Shown one piece after another: positions 46,857 to 57,822 of a stretch of 64,000 nucleotides of DNA (position 1 is its first letter; the number at the start of each line of letters is the position of its first letter). The notes below the pieces were generated by a model. The model made no database searches, was not told the origin of the DNA, and saw only the letters and a program-made list of their open reading frames with translations. The DNA lies in assembly GCA_027604505.1 (NCBI GenBank), contig JADIIX010000016.1:169842-233841 (forward strand), written 5' to 3'. The stretch comes from Gonapodya sp. JEL0774 (taxonomy: Eukaryota > Monoblepharomycota > Monoblepharidomycetes > Monoblepharidales > Gonapodyaceae). A program made the position numbers and the translations under genes.

Positions 46857-49165
46857 ATGGCAACGTCCGCCGATCGCATGATAGAACTCCACTTAAGCGC
46901 TCCATCGCCGCCCCCAGTGATTTCGCTGACGCGAACAGAGGCTAATCCAGAGCTCAAAATCGCGAAACATCCTAATCCCATCGGTTCGCTCCCAGACCTC
47001 CCCAGTCCTTCGCTCAAAATTACCAGTGTGGACGGTGTTAAAACAGTACCGAAACACCCTCCCTCAAAATACGACGATGTTGCGATACTAGAGGGCGAGG
47101 AGGGTGTTGTCGTGTGGCAAATGGAGACTCAAGACAAGGCAACGTGTCTGTGCGGTTGCGCGGACCCTAAAAACTTCACCGTGGATGCTTGCCTGCGCCA
47201 ATTGAAAGAGTACGGGATGCATGTGACTTTACCGGCGCCTCCACCCGGAGCAGTGGATGCCCGTCCAATCGCCGAAAATGACGTAGGGCATCATTCGGGC
47301 AGTAAGACTTTAAACTCACACGGGTATGTCCAAGGGTGAGTTGTTGATTGTAACATGAAATATGTTCGCTCCACATCAGTTTGATTGACTGACTGCTGTT
47401 GTTCTTGCCCTACGCTAACAATCGGGCAGGACGGGCACCATGAAGGCTCTCCTTGTTGGTATCAATTACTTCAATACAGATATTGAACTGTTAGGAAAGT
47501 TGATTTGTTGCCTCAAACCCGAACACACTTTCACTAATCTTATGCCTCTGTTCATTGTTGTTAACTCCAGGTTGCATTGACGATGTCGGAAATATGTATA
47601 ATCATTTGATCAAAAAGTACCGATGTGAGGACAAGGTATGCTTTGGCAACCAATCGAACTCGGATACTCATAGTAACTTCCCAACTTTCTCATACTCGCA
47701 GAATATTTGGATGCTCACCGACGACCTCGAAGACGAGAAATACAGACCGACCTACGCCAATATGATCAGTGCTTTCAAATGGCTTATTGAAGGCGCGCAA
47801 CCGGGCGATTCGCTATTCTTCCACTTTTCGGGTGCGCAGCGGTTGCCGTCATAATGTGTCCGGCTTAATCCTAACACAATGAAATTCGGAAGGTCACGGC
47901 GGGTCACTTGAGGACAGTAATGGAGACGAAGTAGATGGTCGAGATGAAACAATTATGCCCGTGGTGAGTTTATACTCTTGAGTCCTTGGAGAATGGTGGA
48001 CCAATAGTTCATCTCACGCAGGATTTTGAAACGGCGGGACATATTGTTGACGACGAGATCTACGAACTTCTCGTTCGTCCGCTACCCCGTGGTGTCCAAC
48101 TGACCGTGGTCTTTGATTCGTGTCACTCTGGTACTGCAATGGACCTCCCATTTTCCTACGCTCCCCGGCGCTTCCCGCACCGCTCACGATTCATCCGCCG
48201 AATCACCGAGATAAATACGTTCAGAAACGCAATCAAATCAGATCTTGAGAAGGGTTTAGTTGAAGAAAAGGACCTCCCAGATGGTCTGCGATTGGAGGAC
48301 TTTGATCTCAGTGGGGATGACGTGCGACGACCTCCGTCTCGACCGACTTCAGCTGCCTCCACCTACTCCGCGGCCTCCGAAGCAGATGGTGATCATTACA
48401 TAGAGAAGAAGGCATCAGTGGTTGGCGTTTCTGTTGCTCCCCTTTCCTCGCCAAGTTTGGAAGTCGAAAATGACCTCCTGCGACGGGGACGCAAGTCGCT
48501 TCCAGACATCTCCGCAATCACATCACCCGCCCGCTCATTCACCGGCGATCAGAACAGTCTTACTATCGGAGCCTACGAGACTACTGGAAGCCAATTGCGT
48601 TCAAATTCAGGTGCTCCTCCAAAACGAGTCAAAATCCGAAAATTTCGACCACAACCCGGAGACGTAGCTGAAACTGTGAGGACTAAACTTTGGCCAGGGT
48701 GCTCGACTGGTGCATCAGAGGGACTGGTACTGCAGTTTGCAAGCTGCAGAGATTTTGAGACAGCAGCAGATGCTTATATTGCAGGTGAATGGTACCGACG
48801 GTTGCTTTCCACTAACTTTTAAGAATCATTTAAGTACGTACACATGTCGCCTCCGCAGGTAAAGGCCAATTTGGTGCCATGACATGGGCATTTGTCCAAG
48901 GTAAGTTTAGACTTAATCAGAAGAGACAGTCAAAGTCGGCGACTGAATTTCTGCTCCGGGCTAGTGATGGAGCGTCTCCATCGTCCAACCGTTGGTCAGC
49001 TTCTGTTTCACATTCGAGACTTATTGGCAGAGCAGTACACACAGAAGCCGCAGTTAAGCTCTGTTCGTAATTTCCTGTGCACAACTTTTGCATGAAACTG
49101 ACATGGAGTTATTTTACTTCACTTAGTCGTGCCAAATTGATATGGACATGCCCTTCTCGCTGTAA
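46857..49165 (+). CDS. Type I metacaspase
   Basis: ATG 46857 (MATSADRMIELHL) opens a ~160-residue N-terminal extension. It has Pro/Ser-rich sequence and a small Cys cluster (ATCLCGCADPKNF). It splices in phase to TMKALLVGINYFNTDIELLG, the start of the caspase-like fold. Catalytic His is in FFHFSGHGGSLED and catalytic Cys in VVFDSCHSGTAMDLPF. MPVDFETAGHIVDDEI matches the calcium/processing region. A Ser/Pro-rich insertion (about 48240-48660) separates p20 from the p10-like end, FASCRDFETAADAYIAGKGQ, GAMTWAFVQ, and YTQKPQLSS. The last exon ends PFSL, TAA 49163-49165. Metacaspases cleave after Arg/Lys and act in fungal proteostasis and cell death. The splice site after ELLG (47494/47495) is GA, not GT. 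Confidence 0.87.
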
Positions 49166-49618
49166 AGCACTTTGCTATCACAGTGCAGGAGGAATCGACT
49201 GTAAATATTAATTAAATGCAGTTTCGTATCTTTGCGTGGCAAAGTCAACTATTTGTGCGATATGACGTGGAGGATCATCAGGTCGTCGTAGTTTGACCCC
49301 GTGTCTCCGTTGAAGAACTCGTTGGCCCTGAGAACACCTCGATTCTTTGCAACAACAGCTTAGTATTCGTCAAAATGTCATGTCAATTGTTAACGATTCA
49401 CGTACCAACTACGAGATGTCCATTTGGCGGGAAGCACCCCGAAGTATTCGGGCTATGTGCTTCATGCATGGATGGTGGGTTCTAAACCAGGAGTGCCGGC
49501 TAGGCTTCTTCAGGCTGATAACTGCTACAAAATAAACTACTGATATGTCGGCTAGCAACAATTACCCGATCAGCACGTCTCTCGTCACCAGTGAAATCAT
49601 CACCATCACATAACTGCC

Positions 49619-52187
49619 ATGTCGCAAGCATCGCAATCGCTGCTTCCTGTAGCCAATCCGCCACCCTCCTCGTCTGCGAGTTCGCTTGCCAGTCTCCTAC
49701 ACTTTCTGAAAACTCCACTAGATGAGATTTTGGCCCTGAACGATGGATCTCTGGCTCCGGTTGAGGCCAAAAAGAGGTTTCAGAGACTCATCAGGGCTGC
49801 GGCAGGAATCGGGGGTGGTATGAAAACTGGCGGATGTTCCTACAAAACGGCTTCCAATTCCGGATTCCTTTTTCAGTTCCCTCCATACCAGCATATCGCC
49901 AACTTCTTCTTTCAAGCTACTCTCTATCTGCTGGATTGGAGCCTGATTCTGATCTCAATCTTGAACATGAACTCGAAAAGCCCTTCGAAGAACTTATGCT
50001 TACTCTACCGATTGTCGACAAGAAGAATTACATCAACATATTTTCTGGAGAGGAAAGATGTTTTTATGGGGGTGAGAATCTCGTGCGAGCGAGGCCAGCC
50101 GACTATTATGCACGTAACGCCGCCTGTTCTTTATCTGCAGGCTGTCTTGCCGATTTCATTCACCTTTCTTCTGGCTCCAGTGGTGTTCCGACCGTTTGGC
50201 AAAGATCTGTCAACGATGAGCTTACTGTTGCGTCGCGATTCGAGCAGATTCTGAGTGACGGGTTCGGTTGTTACCCAGGCCGAAATGGAAAGAGAACTTT
50301 GTGCGTAATCGGCCTGCCGATGGGGTCATGGGGTGGGTCTTGTTTTGTTTTTGCAAACCACCGGTTTGGCGTGAAGGGAAGCTTCTGTGCAATGGTCCAC
50401 CTGTTTTCCACGTCTCTGTTGCTTCCCCGAGACACAGTGGGAGGGCTTTTCACGACAATGTGCCTCCGCCACCTTTCACTGAAGGGTTACCCACTTTCAT
50501 TGCTCACTCCGGGCAACGACCCATTGGAGATTATCAGGTGTTGCGAGCGGACAGCTAGTGATTTCGAGCAGCTGGTGATCGTAGGGTACGTTTTGTCTCG
50601 CGTGATGGGCTGTGCAGGTTTCATTCACTATTTCTTTCAGCTATCCACCTTTCATAAAGACTGTGATTGACCTTCACAACCACAGGCGCGGTCTGGGATT
50701 ATCCACTCTCGACTTACGGAACCACAAACCCAAGTTTATATTTGCGGGAGAGGTTTTCAGCGAGAGCTGGAGAGAGATGGTGGGGGAGAGGAGGTAAGAG
50801 CTGTCTCGAGTATAGACCCGACCTTGGTGTGTCGCCCATTTCGCCTGTGTCTTGCAGTGGCACAGAGGACATAACAACAGATATGTGAGCATTGATATCG
50901 ACTTCGTATCGCGTTTTCCACATGGCAGCCAATGCATTTTCCGTCTCACTAACCCGTCATTAGTGTTAGCATTTACGGTACTGCAGATGCCGGAGTCCTC
51001 GCCTGCGAAACGCCTTTAAGTGTTACTATCCGGCGATGGCTTTGTGAGTTCTCGTCATCTCAAACCACCCACCTTGAATAACTCAATCAGCTACCGAGTC
51101 TGAGCACCTTCATATTTCACATCCTGTACTGACAGCTCAGCATCCATCGCTCTCCAGAGCAATGTTTGGCAAGTCCCGACTTCCTTCTTTCTTCCAATAT
51201 GACGCATGCACGCGTCTTATGGAGCTCACTCCCCCCGCTTCCCAAACACGACACCTTCTCCCTCACGCGTCCACTGCGGCATATCAGTCTGATAGCGGGC
51301 TTACAGCGATCCGAGATGAAGAGAATAGAACTTTGTGTTTTACTACTCTTCCGTCGACGTATGGGGATCCCGCCAAGGGAGAATGGTCAGAAGGGCTGAT
51401 TGCCCCGTTGGTGCGTTGTGGACGAGTTTGTTTTTCTGTCCATCGAGACATTGTTCATGACATTTGGATATCTTGCATCGAACCACGCACAGATCCGCTA
51501 CAATATTTTTGATGCTGGTGGCGTCTTATCCTTTGACGACGTGCTCGCGTTTTGTCGAAGCAATGGCTTTGATCCCTTGATGCATCTTCCAGAAAGTCAC
51601 CGGAGAGTGCGGAAGATGCCGTTTTGTTTTGTATTCGGGTGAAGTTCTTTTGAGTTCGGACTCGATCCTCAAATTACTGAAAAGCTAATATTTTTTACAG
51701 CCGGTCAATGTGGACAGTTTCTCTCTATGGAGCGAATGTGTTTGTGGAGAACATTATGGTGAGGAAAATTTTGTGTGTTGTCCATCTCTGCCGGCGGCGA
51801 TGAACAACTTGTTGTTCATCATTTCAAAGGTAGGATTAGAGACGAAGGAAGTGAAGGACGGGGTTACTGGTAAATTTGTTCTTCTCACGTCCGAGGATGA
51901 AAAACAGGACGTCGTACTCAAGATTATTGGTGAGTTCGGATGAGCTCGCTCACATATAGGTTCTTTCACCAACTACGGAAAAAGTTGAACTCCCTCCTTC
52001 GCGAAATCCTACTCCCGAGTTTGCATCAATTATTTCCACCAGTGTTCTCGAAAACTTGGTCCGGATTAACTCTGAATTTGCACACTATGTCCCAAGGGAC
52101 AAACAGACAATTCTTGTCGAGCTGCGACCATTTGGTGACAAAGAATGGTTCCCCGTGGGCGTAAAGCACAAGTATACAGTCGGATGA
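49619..52187 (+). CDS. PaaK-like adenylate-forming enzyme (phenylacetate-CoA ligase family)
   Basis: ATG 49619 (MSQASQSLLPVANPP). A canonical intron 49818-49876 leads to VPSIPAYRQLLLSSYSLSAG. Enzyme landmarks follow: MLTLPIVDKKNYINIF; DFIHLSSGSSGVPTVW, the Ser/Thr/Gly-rich P-loop of adenylate-forming enzymes; VIVGYPPFIKTVID; FIFAGEVFSESWREMV; and SIYGTADAGVLACETP (the 'YG.TE/AG' adenine-binding motif). Ends are near EFAHYVPRDKQTI and EWFPVGVKHKYTVG (stop 52185-52187). Its fold is that of AMP-forming acyl-CoA ligases, closest in style to PaaK/coenzyme F390 synthetase-like proteins. No carrier domain is present. Substrate is unknown and nothing nearby suggests a phenylacetate pathway. Exons in 51150-51960 are approximate. 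Confidence 0.7.
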
Positions 52188-52895
52188 CGTAAAATTATGC
52201 TCGTAGTTGCTTGCTAGAAGCATGGTGTTAGGGCGGTTACGAGGAAGTAACCACTGCCGACATGTTTCTGAGTTTCGTGGTTGCGGACCCCCCCGACAAA
52301 AGAAATGCAGATTTCGACACATTGCTGTGAGCGCATGGCCTGACGTGATTTGGACAAGGAAGTCGGCACTTTTCAGCAAGCGCCCGTGTGTGCGGTGTGA
52401 CCGACGTTCTCTGCAACAAATGACCCCACAAAACTACGAGATAGAAGACTGTATCCATATATTGATATCATCATATCACTGACGCTCCTTGTCGAAATCA
52501 TCGTTCCCACTGGTCTCTACTAGACACAGGACAACACCTGGATGGTTCATCCGCCAATGTGAACGGGACAAAACGGACTTGCCGTCCACACTCTCGTTCT
52601 GAAACATGAAATTCCATCTCTGTCTGCTGCTTACATGACTTTGAGTAAATTGCATACATCGCATACGATGGTGCATGAACTTTGGAGGGCACCATACCGT
52701 TTTGAATTTATGTTTTTTGTTCCGCACTCTGCTTTCTATTGTATTCATGTCACGGACGCAAAAACAGATATTAGACAAAGCATACGCTCACAGGAAGTAG
52801 ATTGCTCCTTTCAACGCCATACGGGCTCTCAGAGGCTGACCCATTCCGAACTTATGGGATTGTGAAATGAGACATTACGAATTTCAAATGGTGAA

Positions 52896-52917
52896 ACCTC
52901 CCGCAAACCTCCCGCAA
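52896..52917. repeat. Perfect 11-nt tandem duplication
   Basis: The unit ACCTCCCGCAA occurs twice in direct succession and is followed by a third partial copy (ACC). Confidence 0.85.
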
Positions 52918-53035
52918 ACCACCAGCTCTCGAAGAAAACAACACATATCGCACCTCTCATGGCTGGTGGCAGCTTTGAGCATGTTGACGCGAGAATACAT
53001 GGGATCCCCGGCCCAGGAACGAAACCCACCTTCGC

Positions 53036-53077
53036 GGAAAAATTCACCCACCTTCATGGAAAAATTCACCCACCTTC
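53036..53077. repeat. 20-nt direct duplication with 2-nt spacer
   Basis: Positions 53036-53055 are repeated exactly at 53058-53077 (units begin GGAAAAATTC and end CCACCTTC). A third partial match (AACCCACCTTC) lies just upstream at about 53023-53033, suggesting slippage-type growth. Confidence 0.85.
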
Positions 53078-53775
53078 AGCAAAGGCCCGTTTATTCCACT
53101 GTATTCGGCAACGAGCCCGTTCCAGTTTCCATTGACTTTGATTGCTTACGACTCCTTTTGGAGGGCGGAAAGGTTCGAAGTGAGCGGATAGGTACGGGGG
53201 AAAGGGCATGCGGTGGGTGACAGCGAGGCCGAGAACGAAGATATGCAACTATGTTTGCTACTGTTATTTCCCACGTGAGCGCAGTCAGGACTGTATCAAA
53301 GCGTCTAAATTGACGTGCGAGATACGGCATGACTTTGAATGATGAGTGGGGTACGGCAGCCAAACAGACTCACATTCACCTGACTGATTAGTACAATTTT
53401 CCACCGGTTTTACATCGTTCAAACCTCCATCTGATGTTTGACACCCGCCTTCATGGTTGTCCCAATCGCTCACTCCATGATGGTGGTCCAACATCCAGCA
53501 GGGGCCTGTCATCCCGTGCATCAGAGACCGATGGGGACGATGATACTCGACAGGTAGAGTGAATCAGTTAGACGACTAATCATATTTGCTTTCCAACTTC
53601 CACAGGTTTTGGTGGTTGTGCGTCATTGGCCTGACAACCACATCAGCCAATCGTGCTGTGGCCTTATCCGACCCTGGTTGGATCTTCGGCAAATTAGAGA
53701 TTCCCTCATTCCCCCGGTTTCCTTTTCGCTCCCCTCTGTTAGTTGGACACTGGTTGGACCCTCCGAAGTGATGGA

Positions 53776-54738
53776 ATGGAGGCTTCACCGGATATCCGAA
53801 AACAGAGTCTCGTCACCCTCCTCCCTCTTGAGCTTTTGGTTCACGTCGCCCAATATTTGTCCGTCCAGGCCATTCTCCGCCTGACAGCCTCGTGCACTCC
53901 TTTCCGCAACCTCCTCTCGTTTAAGCATCTTTGGACCCGCCTGGACTTTTCTTGCGTCAGATCTCCTCTGGAGGAAGCCGGTCTTGAAGCTTTCTTGAAA
54001 CAGGTTGCATTATGGATCGCTCCCCTCGGCGGTTCAACCGATGTCGTATTACAAGGCACCAAAGAGCTCATTTTAGACGGCAGCTGCTTTACAGCGCCGA
54101 TAATTTGCAATCTGCTCTATAAGTTCCCAGCGCTCCAACGACTCTCGATGCGCGATATGAATGTGTACCTCAGCCACCACACCGATCATATATATCCCCT
54201 TGCCGCCCCCATGCCTCAATTGACCTACTTGGACGTATCCAACTGCTACACTGGCTTCTCTGGCACCCGCATCAACCGTGTATACTCCAAAGTGTTCGAG
54301 CTGTATCCCAACCTTGTTACCTTCCACCCCAACTTATGTGGCACATGCAAGGAACCAAAATACTCCGTTGCATTGGACGATAAAGTCATTTCATTCGTTC
54401 CGCCACTGAACTCTCCCACCGACACACAATATCGCTGTTGGTCTTGCATACGCAGGGCCACGTGTGCTGATTGCAATACGTACTTCCCGGATGCCAGGCC
54501 CGAAAACTCGTTTCTACCGCTACAGCACCGCTACTGCCTTCTTTGTGGCGAGCAGTGGTTTCTTCATCGATGCATCGATTGCTCTGCCTTGTGGCAGAAG
54601 TGCATAAAGATGGGATGCAGTAGAGAGGCATGCCCGAGGTGTGTGAATAGAAGCAAGCAAACGTGTTCTCGATGTGGGAACGGCCCCTTATGTGGGAGGC
54701 ATAGACAGGATTGCAGGTGTGGGGACGATGAAGACTAA
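53776..54738 (+). CDS. F-box protein with leucine-rich stretch and cysteine-rich C-terminus
   Basis: A single uninterrupted ORF of 320 aa, rare in this intron-rich window. The start ATG 53776 gives MEASPDIRKQSLVTLL. F-box at about residues 14-55: LLPLELLVHVAQYLSVQAIL, then FRNLLSFKHLWTRLDF. The middle has LRR-like text (LQRLSMRDMNVYL, LTYLDVSNCYTG). From about residue 200 the C-terminus holds 19 cysteines in CxxC pairs (CGTC, CWSC, CADC, CLLC, CIDC, CPRC, CSRC) and ends CRCGDDED. This suggests several zinc-binding knuckles. F-box proteins supply substrates to SCF ubiquitin ligases. The zinc-rich tail could bind nucleic acid or protein. A further upstream in-frame start (53743) is not an ATG. 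Confidence 0.8.
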   Translation: MEASPDIRKQSLVTLLPLELLVHVAQYLSVQAILRLTASCTPFRNLLSFKHLWTRLDFSCVRSPLEEAGLEAFLKQVALWIAPLGGSTDVVLQGTKELILDGSCFTAPIICNLLYKFPALQRLSMRDMNVYLSHHTDHIYPLAAPMPQLTYLDVSNCYTGFSGTRINRVYSKVFELYPNLVTFHPNLCGTCKEPKYSVALDDKVISFVPPLNSPTDTQYRCWSCIRRATCADCNTYFPDARPENSFLPLQHRYCLLCGEQWFLHRCIDCSALWQKCIKMGCSREACPRCVNRSKQTCSRCGNGPLCGRHRQDCRCGDDED

Positions 54739-55258
54739 GCAAATGCGTGGAGATGACACATTGAGTTTTGGACTCATCTCAAATGGGTGGTGTCTCTTGA
54801 AGCAATCCCATTGATATCGTGGAGAGACCAACATCGTGCAGGCAACAGAGGTTGAAATGTACTGAATCTCAATTCCATATGTATGCTTCAACTTCTCGTG
54901 CCTGGGAATCTGCATCGCTTAGAACCTCGTACTTACAGCCTCCTTTCTGACGGTTGGCACCTGTACCTCCTGAACTCGGAGTCCCATATGTGGTCAGTTT
55001 ACTTCTCAGGTTCCCGCGAGCTTCTAAACCCTATCAGACACAACGCATCCGGTTGTGCAAATTCGTGACTGAAGATCACTGCTACTTTCGATCCACTTCA
55101 AAATACAGAATTCATGTAAGTTATTTGATAGGAGACAAGTCACAAATTACATGCAAGACAACATTTGTTTTTGTATGTGATCACGGTGAAGCGGAGGGAA
55201 CACAAATCTCACTTCGCCCATTTGGTTCTTTCTCCCAAAAACAATCCCGACTCGACCA
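54739..55258. other. Intergenic region, 520 bp
   Basis: Small frames only. Nothing recognised. It probably contains the promoter or 5' exons of the proline-rich gene that follows. Confidence 0.4.
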
Positions 55259-57226
55259 ATGCCCGCTCCTCTGATGGGCCCAAAAGCGCCTTCCATGTCT
55301 CCCGCACAAGTGGGAGTCATCTCCAACCCAGCCCTTCGTACTCGCTTGGAATCGGCAATGAACTCACCAGAAACCAACATCAGTAGCGTCGATCCAAGCA
55401 TACTTGCGTTTCACCAGCGCCTCATTTCCGAGTCACAAGGAAAGCGGGATGAGATCTCACTGAAAACATCCCAGTCGTCTGCATCGGACGCCGGAAAGTT
55501 CAGAAAGATGCCGAGCGGAGCAGAAGCGCAAGTCGATTTCAGAAGCGTCTTGAAAAAAAAGGAATCTGTGCCGGGAAATCTCCAGGACGTTGGGAACGCG
55601 CTCCAGTGCTTCACAATAGACAAGGGTTCCGCCTCCAAGTCGGCAGTCGAGACCGCGCAACCAGCGACCGACTCACTCTTGCCCGACCTCCCTTTCAAAG
55701 CCCACTCGCCGTCTGGCCGTATGGATTCAATTCTGGGTCTTGCTCGACAATCATCTGGTCATGCGACCACCCAGTCCGACGCCATTACCCCAACACCTGT
55801 CCTACCACCACGTTCTCGCCCAGGAACCGGTCGCTCTATAGATTCACTCAGGGTTGAGACTGCACAAGGACTCACACCTGCTTTGGCAACTGCAGAAGCG
55901 GTGTGTTCTCCCGCACCTGACCCATCTCGTTCCTTTCGCAGCAAGATTGCCAAATTCAGTTCCCAACCGGAACTTTCGGCAGGAGATGGACCGTCTTTTG
56001 TAGAAATGCATGCACGTCCTTCTTCACCCATCTCCGATGCAGTCCCAACAGAGAAGGGAGTCAGTAACAGTACGGCGAGGGTCGCAGATATGCCGCTGCC
56101 CCCACCGCCACCCCCGAGGGTGCGAATGTCTGATCTTGTCCCTCAACGTCCCTCAGCTCTGTCTTCGGACTCAGCTGGGCGGCGGTCACCTTCTGCACCT
56201 CAGCCAACCAAGGCTCTTGCATCTCCATCGGCCGTGGAGCCGGCAACACAGCTTCAAACTCCTCCTTTGCCCCCCAAGCCGTCTTCCCGGCCGGCTACTC
56301 CATCTCGCTTATCCTCAAAAGGGTTTACAAAAACGTATCTCCTCCCGCTGCCCCCACCTCCGACAGGTCCTCCACGTTCTGTTGGCTCTATGTCCCCCGC
56401 AATATCAAACACATCCAGTATCAGTGCTTCAGTCTTACCCAAGCCCATTCTGGCGAGTCGAACAGATCCGGAGTCTCTCCGAGGCTCGTTTCCGCTTCTT
56501 GCCCGTGTTTCAGCCCAGCAGTCACCGGGCAGTACAACAACTCCCACAGGCGCCGCAAACCACACTGTAAGGCGCAAAAAATCGCTCATAGTTCCACCGC
56601 CACCACCTCCACGGACACATACAGTTGTAGCAGAATTCTCCATCGGGCAGGACAGATCGTCAAAAGAACCACACCTCGATCAGACCGGAGATCTCGTGTC
56701 GCTCTCTGTGACGGCCACTCCCGAAAACCCACACTCGAAAGAAGCCAGCAGTTGTGATGACCCATCATTGCACTGGTACGATGTACTTTCTATAGATGGT
56801 CTCTCTGGAGATGAAGGAGGGTCTCGCCCGGTAAGCTCGACGGCATCGAGAGAGCCATCGCTCGGGGTCGGTTCGACGTGGTCGAGGGCCACATCTTTCA
56901 TGTCCGCACACTCTTCTCTTGGAGGGCTTTCTGTGCTGGCCTCGCCACCGAGCGAATCCTCTCGAGCTGCGTCCTTGGTGTCCACGTCGACATGTACTGT
57001 GTCTAAGTCGCCGGTGTCACCCGTAAAGCAAACCACGGTACGTTCTCCTGCACGTGCTGCCTCCCCATGGGCGAGGGGTGTTGGAAGCGATCCACCAATA
57101 CCGCCACTGGATCGGAAGCCTCGGAGAGGTAGACCGTTGAGATTCGTGAAAGGAATAAATGTGCGTCGTTTCGTGAATGATGTTCCGCTTTCCGTGAGTT
57201 ATCAACTAACAGACCTGTGGGGATAG
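55259..57226 (+). CDS. Proline-rich disordered protein, function unknown
   Basis: A continuous 655-codon frame from ATG 55259 (MPAPLMGPKAPSMSPAQVG). It is dominated by Ser/Pro/Thr with poly-proline blocks (ADMPLPPPPPPRVRMSDLV; LLPLPPPPTGPPRSVG; SLIVPPPPPPRTHTVV) and PxxP motifs (TPPLPPKPSSRPATPS). These suit SH3, WW, EVH1 or profilin partners. The C-terminus is basic and more ordered (DRKPRRGRPLRFVKGINV, then RRFVNDVPLSVSYQLTDLW). The composition recalls verprolin/WIP-type actin regulators, but I see no clear WH2 motif, so this is only a suggestion. An in-frame exon upstream is possible. Confidence 0.6.
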   Translation: MPAPLMGPKAPSMSPAQVGVISNPALRTRLESAMNSPETNISSVDPSILAFHQRLISESQGKRDEISLKTSQSSASDAGKFRKMPSGAEAQVDFRSVLKKKESVPGNLQDVGNALQCFTIDKGSASKSAVETAQPATDSLLPDLPFKAHSPSGRMDSILGLARQSSGHATTQSDAITPTPVLPPRSRPGTGRSIDSLRVETAQGLTPALATAEAVCSPAPDPSRSFRSKIAKFSSQPELSAGDGPSFVEMHARPSSPISDAVPTEKGVSNSTARVADMPLPPPPPPRVRMSDLVPQRPSALSSDSAGRRSPSAPQPTKALASPSAVEPATQLQTPPLPPKPSSRPATPSRLSSKGFTKTYLLPLPPPPTGPPRSVGSMSPAISNTSSISASVLPKPILASRTDPESLRGSFPLLARVSAQQSPGSTTTPTGAANHTVRRKKSLIVPPPPPPRTHTVVAEFSIGQDRSSKEPHLDQTGDLVSLSVTATPENPHSKEASSCDDPSLHWYDVLSIDGLSGDEGGSRPVSSTASREPSLGVGSTWSRATSFMSAHSSLGGLSVLASPPSESSRAASLVSTSTCTVSKSPVSPVKQTTVRSPARAASPWARGVGSDPPIPPLDRKPRRGRPLRFVKGINVRRFVNDVPLSVSYQLTDLWG

Positions 57227-57822
57227 TGTTAATGCCTGTGTCATGAATCAGAGTTGATGATCAGAAGTGTACTTAAAAGTTATCACCTACAACACGAGCT
57301 ATTTCAGATAGATTACATTTGACTTTGATCACGAACAACCCCGTGCATAACATCCTGTCCGTACCACATTGATTGTACAATCTTGCACCCGAGAACAGAA
57401 CATTGCAGTTGGTTGTATTCACACACATGAGTACATTTGTGTGAGATTGTGTGTGCAGTGGAATGCACTCCAAACGAGATCACTCGATTTACTTGTTGGA
57501 GAATGAGAAACCACAACCCACTGAGCCTCTACATATTTAGCTGTGCACTGACGATTGCTTGAAAGGAAAAACCATTCATATAGACACCTAACAAAGTTTC
57601 TCTTGACAATTTGGTTTCGACCTCGTGATGCCGTGTTGATGATGAACAGTGCCGACCTTTTTGGGTCATTACAACATTGTTTTGAGCATACGCTCTATCA
57701 CTCTGGAAACTTTTACTATTATTGTCTCAGATAATTCATCTGCCGCCACACCTTTGATGCAGTTCTGAAACAGAGTCTTGCGGGTGTCCTCTGATTCCTC
57801 TGCAAGACTGTCACTCTAGTTT
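57227..57822. other. Intergenic region between convergent genes, about 600 bp
   Basis: Presumably 3' UTRs of the two flanking genes. No coding frame, repeat or RNA gene recognised. Confidence 0.5.

Larger units (their letters stand above)
52188..53775. other. Gene-poor region of about 1.6 kb
   Basis: No ORF with recognisable features or coherent splice sites was found on either strand. The region contains two short tandem duplications (see repeats) and otherwise unremarkable sequence. It may contain UTRs of both neighbours. Confidence 0.5.

Noticed and set aside
49811-49880. Apparent frameshift early in the PaaK-like gene, with a second open frame (NWRMFLQNGF) continuing across a GGGGG run
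   Set aside because: A canonical intron 49818-49876 (gtatga..tttcag) joins the two parts in phase and removes that frame, so no indel is needed.
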